DNA of 64,000 nucleotides, taken from positions 1-64,000 of the forward strand of contig JAHBVG010000001.1 of NCBI GenBank assembly GCA_019637695.1. Direction: 5' to 3'. The translations under genes were made by a program, and so were the position numbers. This stretch comes from Caldilineaceae bacterium. Its GTDB lineage: Bacteria > Chloroflexota > Anaerolineae > Caldilineales > Caldilineaceae. Positions within the stretch are counted from its first letter, which is position 1, and each line of letters starts with the position of its first letter. Under the pieces are notes generated by a model, which was not told the origin of the DNA, ran no database searches, and saw only the letters and a program-made list of their open reading frames with translations. Positions 1 through 8,737 of this stretch are shown piece by piece.

Positions 1-149
1 TCCTGATTTCTTACACATCAAGGCGCTTGCCTTCCCTATCTAGCAATTGGCCCTACTAAGCTCGATGCTCCAGGCGGGTCCGTGACCCGCCGCCAGGTCA
101 CGGATCTGGCTAGAGCAGAGGTGAGTAGTTTCCAGAAAACAGAAGTAAA

Positions 150-177
150 AAGGGACAGGTCTCCAGACCTGTCCCTT
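150..177 (-). terminator. Rho-independent terminator of the penicillin-binding protein gene
   Basis: Two 13-base arms (150-162 and 165-177) are perfectly complementary with a 2-base centre. Read on the minus strand the hairpin is followed by a short T run (plus-strand A run at 147-150). It lies about 60 bases past the stop of the minus-strand penicillin-binding protein gene, which fits an intrinsic terminator. Confidence 0.7.
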
Positions 178-235
178 CGGGTTTGATCCGATTGGGCAAC
201 GAGGGAAGCAATCCCCCACTTGTATCCTCGGCGAC

Positions 236-3200
236 TTATCCACCCTGGAATGTTACAAAATGGCAGGGATAGCTACTCGTTGGACTCTGGTTATGCGGTA
301 TAACGAATGTCGGGCTAATCGGGTTCCCATTGCCGTCGAGTACTGTCAACTTCAGGTCCTGTGGTGTACCAGAATACAAGGGGAAGTCGAAATGCCCAAA
401 ATCTGACGCGCCACTTTTGCTCATCGATTCGTAATAGTTGCCCCAGCCATCCACCATGCTGACACGGACCCCCGCCACCGGTCCACCTTCCCAGTTGATG
501 ATGCGCCCCATGATGTAACTGCCTGGGCAGTCATTGCCATGATAGAGATTGGACACTTGGTAACGATTCCGCCCTACCGGGACCGGCGTGGGACGTTCCT
601 CCACCACCACAGGGATTGGTTGCTCCTCTTCTTCTGTTTCTACGAATTCTGGCGTCTCGATGGGTTCTGGCGTCTCGACGGGTTCTGGCGTTCCAATTGG
701 CTCCGGTGTTTCTGCAGCTTCTAGCGATCCATCTGGATCTACTGTGGGCTCGGACGTCTCGGCAAGCGCCACAGGCTCGGGCGCGCTCATGGGCGGAATT
801 CGGACCATTGCTTCGGAACTGCCCAATTCATTGCGTGCAATTGTGACTGCGCCCAACCAGCTCTGCACCTCATCACATGGACCTAAGCTGACCTGTCCGC
901 GTACCTGCCCAGAATAGGACATAGCCCGGCGGCGATCATTTTGCATCTCGTCGCTCAGGTTGCGCGAGTTAATCGCCAGGTCAACGAGGAGCGGCTCTTG
1001 AAGGTTGTTCAGCCGATTGTGATCGGCAAAGATAAGGCTACCGGCAATGGAAGCCTGTCTATCCCCAACAGAGTCGCTTTCTACGGTTGCCAGTTCAATC
1101 GCGCTGGGAAGCCCAAAGCGAGCAGGCAGACGAACCAGCGTGCGCACAACGCCTCGATCCTCAAGACAGTAACCGATCAGTTGCCCATTGCGATAGACCG
1201 AGAGCGAGGGCGCCCTTACAACACTATCCGAAAGAGGACCGCCACTGTATGCCGCAAATTGGAGCCAATCCTTGGCGAAGTATTCACCGCCGCCATTGCG
1301 GCACACAAGACCCACAGGGCATTCGTTATGCAGCTCTACGTCGGGCGGAGGCGTAAATCCCCACTGTTCGGGATCATCAGGGGCGCCGATGCGCGCCCGC
1401 AAATCCGGATCGCTGATCATAGTTTCCATGAATTCGTTCCAGATGGGGGCGGCGGCGCTGGCGCCGGTGGCATTGGTGCGCATCGGCTTCCCCTGCGTGT
1501 TCCCCACCCAGACGCCTGTGATCAAATAGCGGGTATATCCCATGGTCCAGTTGTCGCGATTGTCGTCAGTTGTCCCCGTCTTGGCCGCCACAGGACGGCT
1601 CAGGGTCAGCCGATTATTGACGCCAAACATGGGGATGCGCGCGTTGTTGTCGCTCATTATATCGGTGATGAGGAAGGCCGCTGCCGACGAGATCGCCTGT
1701 GTGCCCTGGCCATAGTTCATGTTTTCCATCATCGATCGTCCATTGGTATCGGCCATCGCCAGGATGGGACGCGCTGGCATGGCGACGCCCGCATTCGCCA
1801 TTGTATGGTAAGTATTGGTGAGATCAAGCAGGGTCACTTCGCTGCCGCCCAGGGTCAAGCTCAGCCCATACCAATCAGCGCCGCGCAAGAAACTGCGGAT
1901 GCCCATCGCCTGCGAACTCTCCAACATCCTTTCCACGCTCACTTGATCCAACAGCTTCACCGCGGGGATATTATAGCTGTTGGCGAGGGCGACGCGTGCT
2001 GTCACAGGTCCGTGGAACCTGCGGTCGAAATTCCGCGGCTCATAATCTGGTTGCGCAGGGACGCGATAGGTGACTGGCGTGTCCCAGATGACGGTGGCCG
2101 GGCTGATCAGGTTATCGTTCAACGCTGTAGCAAAGAGCAACGGTTTGATGGCGCTACCCGGCTGGCGAGGGCGGATCGCCACGTTGACCTGCCCATCAAT
2201 CGCATTGTTGAAATAATCCGCGCTGCCCACCATCGCCAGGATCTCGGCTGTGCCGGGCTTCATGGCGACCAGCGCTCCATTGTTCATATCATACGTGGCC
2301 TGGAATTCGCGTACCCGGCGCGTTACGATCTCTTGAGCGACTTCTTGAACCTTCAGATCCAGTGTGGTGTAGATGTGCATGCCGCCGCGCCGTACAAAAC
2401 CGCTGCCCAGCCGTGCATCCAATTCCCCAACCAAATAGTTGACAAAGTGTGGCGCCCGGATCTCTGGCGGTGTAGGATCCGGATTGAGCAAAATCGGTTC
2501 GGCGTAGACAGCGTCAGCTTCCTCTTGAGAGAGATAGCCATGCCGCGCCATCAAATTCAGCACAATGCGTTGTCGATCTCTAGCCGCCTCAAAATTGAAG
2601 AAAGGATTCAAAAAAGCCGGCTGCTGGGGCAATCCGGCCAGCAGAGTAGCCTCGGCCAGGGTAAGATCGGCTGCGCTCTTGTTAAAGTACGTGCGCGCCG
2701 CTGCTTCTGGTCCATAGGCGAGATTGCCATAATTGACAGTATTGAGGTACATCTCCAGTACCTCATCCTTGGTGTAGACCTCTGTCAGCTCGCGGGCCAG
2801 CCCAACTTCGACGATCTTGCGATCTAAGCTCTGGTCATACCGATCATCGAAGCCCATAAAGAGGTTCCGCGCCAACTGCATGGTGATGGTGCTGGCGCCC
2901 GAGACAATGCCACCGCTTTCCATATTCTGCATGGCCGCGCCGGCAATGCGGATCGGATCAATGCCCGTGTTGATATAGAAAGTCGCGTCCTCAGTGGCGA
3001 CGGTTGCATCCAGCAAATAGGGCGATATCTGGTCAATCGTCGCCCAAGAACGCCGTCCTTCGCTATAGAGCTCTGCCAGCAGTTCCCCATTTCGATCATA
3101 GAGATAGGTGGTTTGGAAGAGACGGGGCAGTGGACCGGGCTGGTAGCGCTGCAAATAAGCTTCAACAACTGTCGACAGTTCGTTGGCTGGGCGCGGACCG

Positions 3201-3325
3201 ACCTGCGGCACCTCGTCTTGAGAACAGCCAACCAACAGCGACGCCAATAGCAGAAGCACCATCAACCGTAAGGGTCGCACGTACTTCTGTGCTCCGCAAA
3301 ATTCGGGGGATAGGGTCGAATTCAT
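236..3325 (-). CDS. Class A (bifunctional) penicillin-binding protein, lipoprotein-like
   Basis: Peptidoglycan glycosyltransferase/transpeptidase that polymerises and cross-links the wall outside the membrane. The N-terminus has a hydrophobic stretch ending in a lipobox-like LLVGC, so it may be lipid-anchored. A GT51 domain follows (EDATFYINTG with the catalytic Glu; the usual His of the EDxxFxxHxG motif is Asn). The transpeptidase domain has SAIK (SxxK), SYN (SxN) and KTGTT (KTG). The last ~300 residues form an extension with Glu/Pro/Thr repeats (PEPVETPEP type, plus strand about 640-740) and a terminal beta-rich domain. I chose the ATG at 3325, not the upstream TTG, because AAGG lies about 10 bases before it. 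Transcription ends at the hairpin at 150-177. Confidence 0.93.
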   Translation of the reverse strand: MNSTLSPEFCGAQKYVRPLRLMVLLLLASLLVGCSQDEVPQVGPRPANELSTVVEAYLQRYQPGPLPRLFQTTYLYDRNGELLAELYSEGRRSWATIDQISPYLLDATVATEDATFYINTGIDPIRIAGAAMQNMESGGIVSGASTITMQLARNLFMGFDDRYDQSLDRKIVEVGLARELTEVYTKDEVLEMYLNTVNYGNLAYGPEAAARTYFNKSAADLTLAEATLLAGLPQQPAFLNPFFNFEAARDRQRIVLNLMARHGYLSQEEADAVYAEPILLNPDPTPPEIRAPHFVNYLVGELDARLGSGFVRRGGMHIYTTLDLKVQEVAQEIVTRRVREFQATYDMNNGALVAMKPGTAEILAMVGSADYFNNAIDGQVNVAIRPRQPGSAIKPLLFATALNDNLISPATVIWDTPVTYRVPAQPDYEPRNFDRRFHGPVTARVALANSYNIPAVKLLDQVSVERMLESSQAMGIRSFLRGADWYGLSLTLGGSEVTLLDLTNTYHTMANAGVAMPARPILAMADTNGRSMMENMNYGQGTQAISSAAAFLITDIMSDNNARIPMFGVNNRLTLSRPVAAKTGTTDDNRDNWTMGYTRYLITGVWVGNTQGKPMRTNATGASAAAPIWNEFMETMISDPDLRARIGAPDDPEQWGFTPPPDVELHNECPVGLVCRNGGGEYFAKDWLQFAAYSGGPLSDSVVRAPSLSVYRNGQLIGYCLEDRGVVRTLVRLPARFGLPSAIELATVESDSVGDRQASIAGSLIFADHNRLNNLQEPLLVDLAINSRNLSDEMQNDRRRAMSYSGQVRGQVSLGPCDEVQSWLGAVTIARNELGSSEAMVRIPPMSAPEPVALAETSEPTVDPDGSLEAAETPEPIGTPEPVETPEPIETPEFVETEEEEQPIPVVVEERPTPVPVGRNRYQVSNLYHGNDCPGSYIMGRIINWEGGPVAGVRVSMVDGWGNYYESMSKSGASDFGHFDFPLYSGTPQDLKLTVLDGNGNPISPTFVIPHNQSPTSSYPCHFVTFQGG

Positions 3326-3714
3326 AAAAGTCAATTCCTTAGTAGACGGGAAGTAGTCTATTTGTTGGTTGTAACGTCACAGCGCCTCGTTTGGTTTCTC
3401 TCGATCATGCCTGATTTGTAGACTTTCTCTACAAATGAACCACCGCAACGGAGCCGCTCCTCATTGCCTCTCGATTGGTGGATAAACACTGGCCACATTG
3501 GCCGGAGTGTGCTGGCAGATTCACTACAAAGAGGAACCATTTATCGAGGATTTTATACCTGCTTCTATTCTACTTGACTTATCGAGTAATTTCCACAGTG
3601 AATTTCAAGAGATAGATACACATCGAAGATATATCTTCACCTGCGATACCTGTGGATCTGCTCTTTAGCATGGGATGTGTATAATAAAGAGGCGTCGAGC
3701 GAGGAATAAGCAAC
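3326..3714. other. Intergenic stretch, no gene seen
   Basis: About 390 bases between the penicillin-binding protein start and the tRNA-Cys terminator. It is more AT-rich than the flanking genes and presumably carries the promoter of the penicillin-binding protein gene. Short open frames here have no recognisable composition or start signal. Confidence 0.5.
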
Positions 3715-3745
3715 AAAAAAGGGTTGTTTCATAAAGAAACAACCC
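3715..3745 (-). terminator. Rho-independent terminator after tRNA-Cys
   Basis: A 10-bp perfect stem (3721-3730 with 3736-3745) has a 5-base ATAAA loop. On the minus strand six Ts follow (plus-strand A run 3715-3720). It sits 9 bases past the 3' end of the tRNA, so it ends the tRNA transcript. Confidence 0.88.
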
Positions 3746-3754
3746 TCTGAGAGA

Positions 3755-3825
3755 AGGCGACGGCCGGATTCGAACCGGCGATCAGGGTTTTGCAGACCCC
3801 TGCCTTACCGCTTGGCTACGTCGCC
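3755..3825 (-). tRNA. tRNA-Cys (GCA)
   Basis: The acceptor arms GGCGACG (5' end at 3825) and CGTCGCC (3756-3762) pair fully. The T arm with GGTTCGAATCC is present and the anticodon loop reads CTGCAAA with anticodon GCA. The discriminator base at 3755 is U, the known identity base of tRNA-Cys. CCA is not encoded. Confidence 0.95.
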
Positions 3826-3934
3826 GTGTAAACGTAAAATCTTCAGTCACCAACTGCCCTGAATGGTATCAAGGGCGTTGTAGATTGTCAAATCAGAGAC
3901 TCTCAAAGCTCCTAAATGTTAAGAAAGAGATAGC

Positions 3935-4309
3935 ATGGTTGACGGCATTCGCAAACAAAAACGGTTGCGCGATGAAACGCTGATCTGTGAACGATGTGGT
4001 GTCAGCTTTCTGTGGACGGTAGAAGAACAACATCAAGGCAGCAATATCCCCTCTAAGCCCTCTGCTTATTGCCCTGGTTGCCAGCTTCTCATGCCCGATG
4101 CCACACGTGAACGCGGGATTGTGAAGTGGTACAATCCGCGCAAGCAGTACGGGTTTATTGTGCGTCAGAAAGCCGCCGAAATCTTCATCCATCGCTCTCA
4201 GTTGAGCGAGGCCAATCGCCTGCAAGAAGGCGATCTTGTCGAATTCTCCGTGGTGGAAGGCGAAAAAGGCTTGATGGCTGCTGATGTCCACTTGCTCCAG
4301 CGGATCTAG
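3935..4309 (+). CDS. Zinc-ribbon plus cold-shock domain protein
   Basis: A 124-residue protein with two parts. The N-terminal ~50 residues hold CERC and CPGC pairs, a short zinc ribbon with an FLW motif between them. The C-terminal ~65 residues are a cold-shock (S1-like OB) fold: GIVKWYNPRKQYGFI is the RNP1-type core, followed by IFIHRSQL and a DLVEFSVVEGEKG end. Known single-stranded nucleic-acid binders have this fold; the target here is unknown. It is monocistronic, reading away from the tRNA. Confidence 0.85.
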   Translation: MVDGIRKQKRLRDETLICERCGVSFLWTVEEQHQGSNIPSKPSAYCPGCQLLMPDATRERGIVKWYNPRKQYGFIVRQKAAEIFIHRSQLSEANRLQEGDLVEFSVVEGEKGLMAADVHLLQRI

Positions 4310-4531
4310 CGGGGCAGGTTGCAGGTTCAGTAATTCACGATTCCGGACGCCAGCCGCTTCGGCTATCCATACATCGATATGGCGGGAGATTTCTCGTCAC
4401 GCTTGAGCGAAGCTGAGGCTGCGTGTACCATGTAAGGCCCACCCGTCCCGCAAGGCGCTATTCTCTGATTTAGAAAGAGCGCGGGCCGGGCGAGTCTATC
4501 GTAACCCTACGACTGCACAGGAGAATCAAGA

Positions 4532-4987
4532 ATGAAGAATAAGTCAACCCACATGGAAGATACAGTGGAGATAGATGCGCCAATTGATGCGGTGTTTGCA
4601 TACCTTGCAGACTTTCGCAATACCCCAAAATGGCATATGAACATGAAGAAAGTAGGCTGGAAAAAGGAAGAACCACCAGGACTTGGCTCTGAGTACGATT
4701 GGATAGAGACTTTTGCAGGGCAAACTCTGGTGCTTGATGGAGTCATTACTTCGTGGGATCCGCCCTATTCCTTCACTTGGCGACCAACGAACAGCCCCTT
4801 CCCCATTACAGGTGGATGGACTCTGACTGAAAAAGCAAGCTCGACAGTCGTAACACGATATTCCGATAATCAACTTGCCGGAATCATGAAGCTAATGAAC
4901 TTTGTGATGCTTCCGATGGCAAAACGACAAGTGCGGTTGGAACTCAAAGAATTGAAACGATTGATTGAAAGGAGCATGAAGGCCTGA
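4532..4987 (+). CDS. SRPBCC (START/polyketide-cyclase-like) family protein
   Basis: A 151-residue helix-grip protein. It opens with EDTVEIDAPIDAVFAYLADF, the usual first strand and helix of the SRPBCC fold, and ends in a long amphipathic C-terminal helix (RLELKELKRLIE). Such proteins bind small hydrophobic ligands and the ligand cannot be told from sequence. A good AGGAGA ribosome-binding site lies 8 bases before the ATG. It is probably co-transcribed with the next gene 33 bases downstream. Confidence 0.8.
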   Translation: MKNKSTHMEDTVEIDAPIDAVFAYLADFRNTPKWHMNMKKVGWKKEEPPGLGSEYDWIETFAGQTLVLDGVITSWDPPYSFTWRPTNSPFPITGGWTLTEKASSTVVTRYSDNQLAGIMKLMNFVMLPMAKRQVRLELKELKRLIERSMKA

Positions 4988-5020
4988 GATAACATCTGCG
5001 CTCACTTTAGTTCCTGAGGT

Positions 5021-6004
5021 ATGGGCATGACCCTGGTCGATTCCATCTGTTCCCACAAGAACCCAGCCGTCGCCTACCGCGCGCGACGGCTGCTCGCCGG
5101 CGAGTCGCAGTCCTCGGCGGCTATGCTCAAGCTGCGCCGGGAGATCGGCTCGTCAGAGATGGCCAAACGTCTCCTTCTCGCCCTAAACGGTGAGCGCTTC
5201 AACCCCTATCGGAAGTGGCAGGGCCCGCATTGGACACTGTACTCGCTGGCGGAGATCGGGTACCCGGCGGGGGACAAAAGGCTGTTGCCCCTGCGCCAGC
5301 GCGTCATGGACTGGATGTTCGCGCCAGCCTTCCTGAAGCCACCGAGTACGGTGATCTTCCCCGACCAGCCTGATCGACCGCGACGGTGCGCGTCCATGGA
5401 GGGCAACACAATCTGGTCGCAACTTGTGCTGGGTATCGTCGATGACAATCACGTACCTCTTCTCGTGGATCGCCTGGTCACCTTTCAATGGCCGGACGGC
5501 GGATGGAACTGCGATAAGCGACTGGGCGCACACACTTCCTCCGTCCAGGAGACATTGCTCCCGCTTCGGGGACTGGCTCACTGGTCCCGAACTACGGGAG
5601 ACGAGCGAGCGCAGAAAGCTGCAAACCGCGCATCCGAGTTCCTGCTCGAACGAAACCTCCTCTGGCGAAAGAGCGATGGCGCTCTGATCGAACCTGAGTG
5701 GGGCGGTCCCGTTGACAAGATCCACTATCCCATCCGTTTCTACGATTTACTGGCTGCCCTACTGGTGATGGCGGAGATGGGCTTGGTTCGTGATCGGCGA
5801 TGTGAGAATGCTCTCGATCTGCTCGAAGGTAAGCGCCTTGCTGACGGAACGTTCCCGGTCGAGTGGACCAACGTGAAGCGCGCCGATCAGATCCAAACCC
5901 GCGGAACCTACGCAGATTGGGGGATAATGCACAGCAAGAAGGGCAATCCCTTCGTGACGGTTGATGCGCTCTATATCCTCACGCAGGCAGGACGATTCCC
6001 GTGA
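5021..6004 (+). CDS. Prenyltransferase/squalene-cyclase-like alpha-alpha toroid protein
   Basis: A 327-residue helical protein. It has a QWPDGGWNCDKR motif, the QW-like repeat of terpenoid-cyclase/prenyltransferase toroids, and further alternating helices (SSVQETLLPLRGLAHW, YDLLAALLVMAEMG, GTFPVEWTN). The DxDD motif of class II terpene cyclases is not seen, so cyclase activity is doubtful. Close relatives are usually annotated only as toroid-domain hypothetical proteins. GAGG precedes the ATG by about 6 bases. Confidence 0.65.
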   Translation: MGMTLVDSICSHKNPAVAYRARRLLAGESQSSAAMLKLRREIGSSEMAKRLLLALNGERFNPYRKWQGPHWTLYSLAEIGYPAGDKRLLPLRQRVMDWMFAPAFLKPPSTVIFPDQPDRPRRCASMEGNTIWSQLVLGIVDDNHVPLLVDRLVTFQWPDGGWNCDKRLGAHTSSVQETLLPLRGLAHWSRTTGDERAQKAANRASEFLLERNLLWRKSDGALIEPEWGGPVDKIHYPIRFYDLLAALLVMAEMGLVRDRRCENALDLLEGKRLADGTFPVEWTNVKRADQIQTRGTYADWGIMHSKKGNPFVTVDALYILTQAGRFP

Positions 6005-6064
6005 AACCTACCGCCAATCTTGACGGCGAAACCAATCGGTCTACACAACCGTACATGCCCCTGT

Positions 6065-6094
6065 TTGTCCCACGCAGATCATTTGTTCTATAAT
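6065..6094 (+). promoter_or_regulatory. Putative sigma-70 promoter for the S51 peptidase gene
   Basis: TTGTCC at 6065-6070 and a perfect TATAAT at 6089-6094 are separated by 18 bases. They lie about 90 bases before the peptidase start, in a region without coding sequence. No transcript evidence is available. Confidence 0.5.
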
Positions 6095-6182
6095 CGGATA
6101 CACAACCCAACTTGCCTCGCATTGCTCACGTGAGGACAGTTGGAGGAGCGGTTCGGCTTCCGTTAAATCATCAAGGAGAGGA

Positions 6183-6866
6183 ATGATGAAATTGCTGCTC
6201 ACGTCTGGAGGCGTCACGAACCCTAGCATCCATGACGCGCTCATAGACCTGCTGGGCAAACCGATCGCCGAGTCGACCGCGCTCTGCATCCCCACGGCGC
6301 AATGGGGCCATCCCATGTGCGGGCCGACCTCGGCGCGGGGCTTCGTTGTCGGCAATCCCCCCTGGCACACCATGAGCGGCCTGGGCTGGAAGTCAGTGGG
6401 CCTCCTCGAACTCACCGCACTGCCCACCATCGGCGCGGAGCGCTGGGTCCCCTGGGTGCGGGAGGCCGATGCTCTGCTTGTGGACGGCGGCGACGCCACA
6501 TACCTGTGCCACTGGATGCGGGAGTCCAGGTTGGCGGAGCTGCTGCCTTCGCTGTCCGAGACCGTTTGGGTGGGTGTGAGCGCTGGCAGCATGGTGATGA
6601 CCCCCCGCATCGGCCCCTACTTCGTGGAGTGGCGGTCCGCGCCGAACGACCAAACCCTGGGGATCGTCGACTTCTCGATCTTCCCGCACCTGGACTACCC
6701 CGGCTTCGCGGGGAACACCCTGGCCCACGCGGAGCGATGGGCGGCCGACATCGCAGGTCCGGCGTACGCAATCGACGATGAGACCGCCCTTAAAGTGGTC
6801 GATAGCGCTGTCGAAGTCGTCTCGGAGGGTCATTGGAAACGATTTGCACACTTTGGCCAGGGATAA
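6183..6866 (+). CDS. Peptidase S51 / dipeptidase E-like (class I glutamine-amidotransferase fold) protein
   Basis: A 227-residue cytosolic protein opening MMKLLLTSGG. It contains LLVDGGDATYL and the nucleophile elbow GVSAGSMV, whose Ser matches the catalytic Ser of peptidase E (S51); a His-containing strand FPHLDYPG follows. Known members hydrolyse Asp-Xaa dipeptides or cyanophycin-type substrates; which applies here is not visible. The start has GGAGAGG immediately upstream. A TATAAT promoter lies about 90 bases before it. Confidence 0.8.
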   Translation: MMKLLLTSGGVTNPSIHDALIDLLGKPIAESTALCIPTAQWGHPMCGPTSARGFVVGNPPWHTMSGLGWKSVGLLELTALPTIGAERWVPWVREADALLVDGGDATYLCHWMRESRLAELLPSLSETVWVGVSAGSMVMTPRIGPYFVEWRSAPNDQTLGIVDFSIFPHLDYPGFAGNTLAHAERWAADIAGPAYAIDDETALKVVDSAVEVVSEGHWKRFAHFGQG

Positions 6867-6982
6867 GTATCGTTGATGATGACAAGTTCGTTCTCCCGTT
6901 AACCACGACAATTTCTCTGCCCTTCGTACTCCTTCGTGTGCCTTCGTGGATCACACAGCAAAGAAAGACTGAGCCCTACCCC

Positions 6983-7867
6983 ATGTCAACGCAGACAACC
7001 GCTGCCCCTAAATCCACACGCAGCAAGATTACCGTGCGCACACTGCAACAGCGCAAGGATGCCGGACAGCCCATCACCATGATCACCGCCTATGACTACA
7101 CCAGCGCTGTCCTTGCGGACGGCGCCGACATCGACGTTCTCCTTGTGGGCGATTCGTTAGGGATGGTGGTGCTGGGCTACGAAAGCACCGTCCAGGTGAC
7201 CATGGACGAGATGATCCACCATTGCAAAGCCGTGGCGCGTGGATCGCGCACATCGCTGCTCGTGGGCGATCTCCCCTTCCTCTCGTACCAGATCACGCCC
7301 GAAGAGGCGTTGCGCAACGCCGGCCGGCTGCTCTCCGAAGGCCATATGGAAGCTGTCAAATTGGAGGGCGGCATAGCCATGGCCGCCACCATTGAGCGCA
7401 TTGTGACGGCGGGCATCCCCGTCGTCGGCCACATTGGCCTCACGCCCCAATCAGTAAATTTGCTCGGCTATCGCGCGCAAGGACGCACGGCCAAAGCCGC
7501 CCGCCGACTGCTCGACGACGCCCTGGCCGTGGAACGGGCTGGCTGCTCGGCGATTGTCCTCGAAGCCGTCCCCGACCGGTTGGCCGCCCACATCAGCCAG
7601 CAGTTGACCATCCCCACGATTGGCATCGGCGCGGGGAATGGCTGTGACGGGCAGGTCCTCGTCTACCATGACATGCTCGGCCTTTTCGACCGCATGCAGC
7701 CCCGCTTTGTCAAACAATATGCGACGCTGGCCGCGCCCATCCAGGACGCGTTGCGCAGTTACGCCCGCGAGGTGCGGGATCGCAGCTTCCCCGGCGCGGA
7801 ACACACCTACGCCATCCCCGACGACGAGTGGAACGCCTTTCTTACCGGGTTGGATGGGGAGGAGTGA
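6983..7867 (+). CDS. panB: 3-methyl-2-oxobutanoate hydroxymethyltransferase
   Basis: First committed step of pantothenate/CoA synthesis: adds a hydroxymethyl group from methylene-THF to alpha-ketoisovalerate. Diagnostic segments are MITAYDYTSA, LLVGDSLGMV, AVKLEGG, GHIGLTPQ, the catalytic Glu in VLEAVP, and the GIGAGNGCDGQVLV loop. I chose the ATG at 6983 since the family starts about 15-20 residues before RTLQQRKDAG; the frame is open further upstream but overlaps the previous gene and has no conserved sequence. panC follows after 3 bases. Confidence 0.95.
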   Translation: MSTQTTAAPKSTRSKITVRTLQQRKDAGQPITMITAYDYTSAVLADGADIDVLLVGDSLGMVVLGYESTVQVTMDEMIHHCKAVARGSRTSLLVGDLPFLSYQITPEEALRNAGRLLSEGHMEAVKLEGGIAMAATIERIVTAGIPVVGHIGLTPQSVNLLGYRAQGRTAKAARRLLDDALAVERAGCSAIVLEAVPDRLAAHISQQLTIPTIGIGAGNGCDGQVLVYHDMLGLFDRMQPRFVKQYATLAAPIQDALRSYAREVRDRSFPGAEHTYAIPDDEWNAFLTGLDGEE

Positions 7868-7870
7868 TCC

Positions 7871-8737
7871 ATGCAGATCGTCAGCGCCCTTCCTGATCTG
7901 CGCGCCGCGCGCGCATCCTTGAGCGGATCGCTGGGACTCGTCCCCACCATGGGCGCGCTCCACGCCGGGCATATGGCGTTGGTGACGCGCGCCAGAAATG
8001 AAAACGACTGCGTCGGGGCGAGCATCTTTGTCAACCCCAGCCAGTTCGGCCCCAACGAGGATCTCTCCAAATACCCTCGTCCACTGGAACGGGATTTGAC
8101 GCTGCTGAAAGAAGCGGGCGTCGATCTGGTGTGGACGCCGTCGCCCGCCGAGGTCTACCCCCCCGGCTTCCAGACCTGGGTCGAGGTGAGCGATGTCAGC
8201 CGTCCGCTAGAGGGGACGCACCGCCCCGGCCATTTCCGCGGCGTCGCCACCGTCGTCGCCAAACTCTTCAACGCCTTCACCCCCGACCGCGCCTACTTCG
8301 GCCAAAAGGACGCGCAGCAGGTGATCGTCCTCGCGCAGATGCGGCGCGATCTGGGCTTTCCGTTGCAGATGGTCGTCTGCCCCACAGTGCGCGAGGCGGA
8401 CGGTCTCGCCCTCAGCTCGCGCAACGTTTATCTCGATCCCCAGGAACGGGCGGCGGCGCCGATCCTCTATCGGGCGCTGTCGGCGGCGCGGGCGGCCTAT
8501 GACGCGGGCGAACGGTGTGGGGAACGATTGCGGGCGATCATGTCCGAGATCCTGGCATCGGAACCGCTGGCGCGGGTTGATTATGTCAGCGCCGCCGACC
8601 CCGAAACGCTGCTCGATGTGGAAAGCAGGGCGGATCGCTTCCTCCTGAGCATGGCAGTGTGCATCGGTCGGACCCGGCTGATCGACAACGTGATGCTGGG
8701 GGAATCGGATCTCTTCCCGCGCGAGGAACAGGCGTGA
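7871..8737 (+). CDS. panC: Pantothenate synthetase (pantoate-beta-alanine ligase)
   Basis: Joins pantoate and beta-alanine with ATP through a pantoyl-adenylate. The nucleotidyltransferase signature PTMGALHAGHMAL (HxGH) is at residues ~25-37; FVNPSQFGPNEDLSKYPR, RPGHFRGVATVV, FGQKDAQQ and READGLALSSRN follow, all diagnostic for the family. The length of 288 is normal. It forms a panBC operon and its stop overlaps the next start by 4 bases. Confidence 0.96.
   Translation: MQIVSALPDLRAARASLSGSLGLVPTMGALHAGHMALVTRARNENDCVGASIFVNPSQFGPNEDLSKYPRPLERDLTLLKEAGVDLVWTPSPAEVYPPGFQTWVEVSDVSRPLEGTHRPGHFRGVATVVAKLFNAFTPDRAYFGQKDAQQVIVLAQMRRDLGFPLQMVVCPTVREADGLALSSRNVYLDPQERAAAPILYRALSAARAAYDAGERCGERLRAIMSEILASEPLARVDYVSAADPETLLDVESRADRFLLSMAVCIGRTRLIDNVMLGESDLFPREEQA

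Noticed and set aside
40..243. Possible 67-residue protein on the minus strand at the window's start
   Set aside because: It covers the hairpin terminator of the penicillin-binding protein gene and resembles nothing.
941..2827. Long open frame on the plus strand opposite the penicillin-binding protein gene
   Set aside because: It is antisense to a strongly supported gene, has a Arg/His-rich composition typical of shadow frames and no recognisable domain.
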